Assembly (NCBI GenBank): GCA_003244035.1 | Contig: QHBV01000297.1 | Span: 12,919-18,830, forward strand | Length of the DNA: 5,912 bases | Direction of reading: 5' to 3' | Source of the DNA: Solirubrobacterales bacterium | GTDB taxonomy: Bacteria > Actinomycetota > Thermoleophilia > Solirubrobacterales > Solirubrobacteraceae | In this document: one piece after another, positions 4,807 through 5,912 of the stretch | Layout of the letters: every line of letters starts with the position of its first letter | Position numbering within the stretch: the first letter of the stretch is position 1 | Notes under the pieces: model-generated | Seen by the model: the letters and a program-made list of their open reading frames with translations, nothing else | What the model was told of the DNA's origin: nothing | The model's database searches: none | Made by a program: the position numbers and the translations under genes

Positions 4807-5804
4807 CGTGCCGCCCGCGCGAGCGCAACCGCGCCGGCGGCGACACCGCCCAGCGCCCCCGCGATCAGGGGCCGGTGCGTCGTGGCCCAGAGCTGCGGGC
4901 TGCGAGTCTTGGCCTGCTCGTCGAAGCGCCCGTGGGTGGCGGCCTTGGCGTCGACCGGTTCGAACAGGTTGTCCGGGCGGCCCGGATCGCCCGGGACGTC
5001 CTGCATCTGCTGGGAGGAGATCCCGGTCCGGGCCAGGTACACGTCAGCCAGCTTGGGCGCGATCTTGTTGCCGACGATCGCCTGGATCGCGCTGTAGCCG
5101 ACCCAGAGCTCGCGGCGGTGGTGGTGGGCGGCATAGTAGACAGCCTCGGCCGGGATCTCGGGCTGGTAGATCGGCGGCACGGGCATCGGATGCTTTGGCA
5201 GCTTCGAGCGACACCAGTTGAACTGCGGCGTGTTTACCCCGGGCAGCTGAACCATCGTGATCCACACCTTGCTCTTGTCGGCCATCAGCTCGGTCCGGAT
5301 CGAATCTGTGAAGCCGCGAATCCCGAACTTTGCCCCGCAGTAGGCGGCCTGCAGCGGAATCGCCCGGTAGGACAGCGCCGAGCCGACCTGTACGACAGTG
5401 CCCCGATTGCGCGGCACCATTCGCTCCAGCGCCGCCATCGTCCCGTACACGGCGCCGAGATAGGTGACCTGCGTGGCGCGTGTGAACTCCTCCGCGGTGG
5501 TGTCCACAAAGCGCGCGAGCACAGTCGCCATGGCGTCGTTGACCCAAACGTCGATCGGTCCCAGCTCGTCCTCGACGCGCTGCGCGGCCGCCTGTACCTG
5601 GTCGTGGTCGGCGACGTCGGTGGGGAGCACCAACCCCGTCCCCCCGAGCGCCTCTACCTCCTGCCGCGCGCCGGCCAAGCCCTCAGAGCCGCGGGCGAGC
5701 AGCCCAACCTGGGCGCCCCGCCGGGCGAACGCGTGTGCGATCGCCCGTCCGACGCCGCCGGCGGCGCCGGTGACGACGACTACCTCGGGCCTCTTCCTGC
5801 TCAT
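4803..5804 (-). CDS. Short-chain dehydrogenase/reductase with C-terminal hydrophobic tail
   Basis: 333 residues. The Rossmann fold carries TGAAGGVG (12-19) for nucleotide binding and Asp63 (PTDV) contacting adenine. Ser142 and the YCGAK motif (Tyr155, Lys159) form the catalytic core of a classical NAD(P)H-dependent oxidoreductase. Two usual motifs are altered: NNAG reads NDAM (89-92), and the Asn of the catalytic tetrad appears to be Thr114 (QVTYLG). Beyond the usual 250 residues lies an extension of about 80 residues with PDNLFEPV and HGRFDEQAK, ending in an apolar stretch (313-329) and Arg residues. That stretch could anchor the protein to a membrane. ATG 5804 has AGGAG six bases upstream (5815-5811). 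First gene of the operon; its stop overlaps the GH15 start. The substrate is unknown. Confidence 0.92.
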   Translation of the reverse strand: MSRKRPEVVVVTGAAGGVGRAIAHAFARRGAQVGLLARGSEGLAGARQEVEALGGTGLVLPTDVADHDQVQAAAQRVEDELGPIDVWVNDAMATVLARFVDTTAEEFTRATQVTYLGAVYGTMAALERMVPRNRGTVVQVGSALSYRAIPLQAAYCGAKFGIRGFTDSIRTELMADKSKVWITMVQLPGVNTPQFNWCRSKLPKHPMPVPPIYQPEIPAEAVYYAAHHHRRELWVGYSAIQAIVGNKIAPKLADVYLARTGISSQQMQDVPGDPGRPDNLFEPVDAKAATHGRFDEQAKTRSPQLWATTHRPLIAGALGGVAAGAVALARAAR

Positions 5805-5810
5805 GCTGTG

Positions 5811-5815
5811 CTCCT
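5811..5815 (-). promoter_or_regulatory. Shine-Dalgarno of the SDR gene
   Basis: AGGAG on the minus strand, six bases upstream of ATG 5804. It is the only strong, well-spaced canonical ribosome-binding site in the operon; the two downstream genes rely on stop/start overlaps. Confidence 0.75.
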
Positions 5816-5830
5816 ATCGATCGTGATGAC

Positions 5831-5867
5831 TGGGGGATTTGGGTCCATGATGGAACCAAATCCCCCA
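5831..5867. promoter_or_regulatory. Long near-perfect inverted repeat upstream of the SDR-GH15 operon
   Basis: TGGGGGATTTGG (5831-5842) and CCAAATCCCCCA (5856-5867) are perfect 12-base complements. Inside them TCCA (5844-5847) pairs with TGGA (5851-5854), with only a G/A mismatch between, leaving a three-base TGA loop. The whole element folds as about 16 paired bases. Its inner edge is 26 bases upstream of the SDR ATG. No T-run follows on either strand, so a standard intrinsic terminator is unlikely. It may be an operator, a 5'-UTR hairpin, or a mobile or repeated palindrome. No clear -10/-35 pair is visible in 5868-5912. Confidence 0.75.
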
Positions 5868-5912
5868 AAGCCGGCCAGATGGGCACTCGGGATTCGGGAT
5901 CCGGCGCGCTCG

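Noticed and set aside
4694..5221. Plus-strand open frames over the SDR gene
   Set aside because: They have Arg/Ser/Pro-rich shadow composition with no motif, while the minus-strand frame carries the full set of SDR motifs.

Overview
The window is very GC-rich, and its coding frames strongly prefer G or C in the third codon position. It has several four-base stop/start overlaps, what look like leaderless promoters, and a vapBC module. Together with the gene families present this suggests an actinobacterial chromosome, possibly a soil member of Thermoleophilia/Solirubrobacterales. That placement is inference; no rRNA or marker gene is present.

Layout, left to right. (1) 1-77 is the 3' tail of a plus-strand gene that begins outside the window. 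(2) 78-307 is a gene-free control region. It has a short inverted repeat over a possible -35 box, a promoter-like pair spaced 17 bases apart, a 12-codon mini-ORF and a strong intrinsic terminator (243-273). A segment inside the mini-ORF can pair with the 5' arm of the terminator, so the region can be read as a transcription attenuator or as a short terminated RNA. (3) 308-520 encodes a small acidic protein I do not recognise. Its stop overlaps the likely start of (4), an ArsB-family membrane transporter (517-1893) with a Pro/Ala/Asp repeat in its central loop. (5) On the minus strand, converging on the transporter, is a VapBC toxin-antitoxin pair (antitoxin 2594-2373, toxin 2376-1951) with a perfect palindrome next to the antitoxin start. 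(6) 5804-2693, also minus strand, is a three-gene operon: a short-chain dehydrogenase with a hydrophobic C-terminal tail, a glycoside hydrolase family 15 enzyme and a small predicted membrane protein. The genes are joined by ATGA and GTGA overlaps. A long, nearly perfect hairpin-forming inverted repeat (5831-5867) lies just upstream of this operon.

How the genes may work together. The transporter probably exports arsenite or a related oxyanion, but no arsR, arsC or ACR3 gene is visible beside it. VapBC is a self-contained module that regulates itself. The SDR/GH15/membrane-protein cluster is translationally coupled, so the three products probably act together, perhaps in glucoside (trehalose or alpha-glucan) metabolism at or near the membrane. 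The feature I would check first is start-codon use. Both arsB and vapC lack an ATG, GTG or TTG at the position their protein families require, and both have a CTG overlapping the upstream stop codon as CTGA. This parallels the ATGA and GTGA junctions of the other operon.
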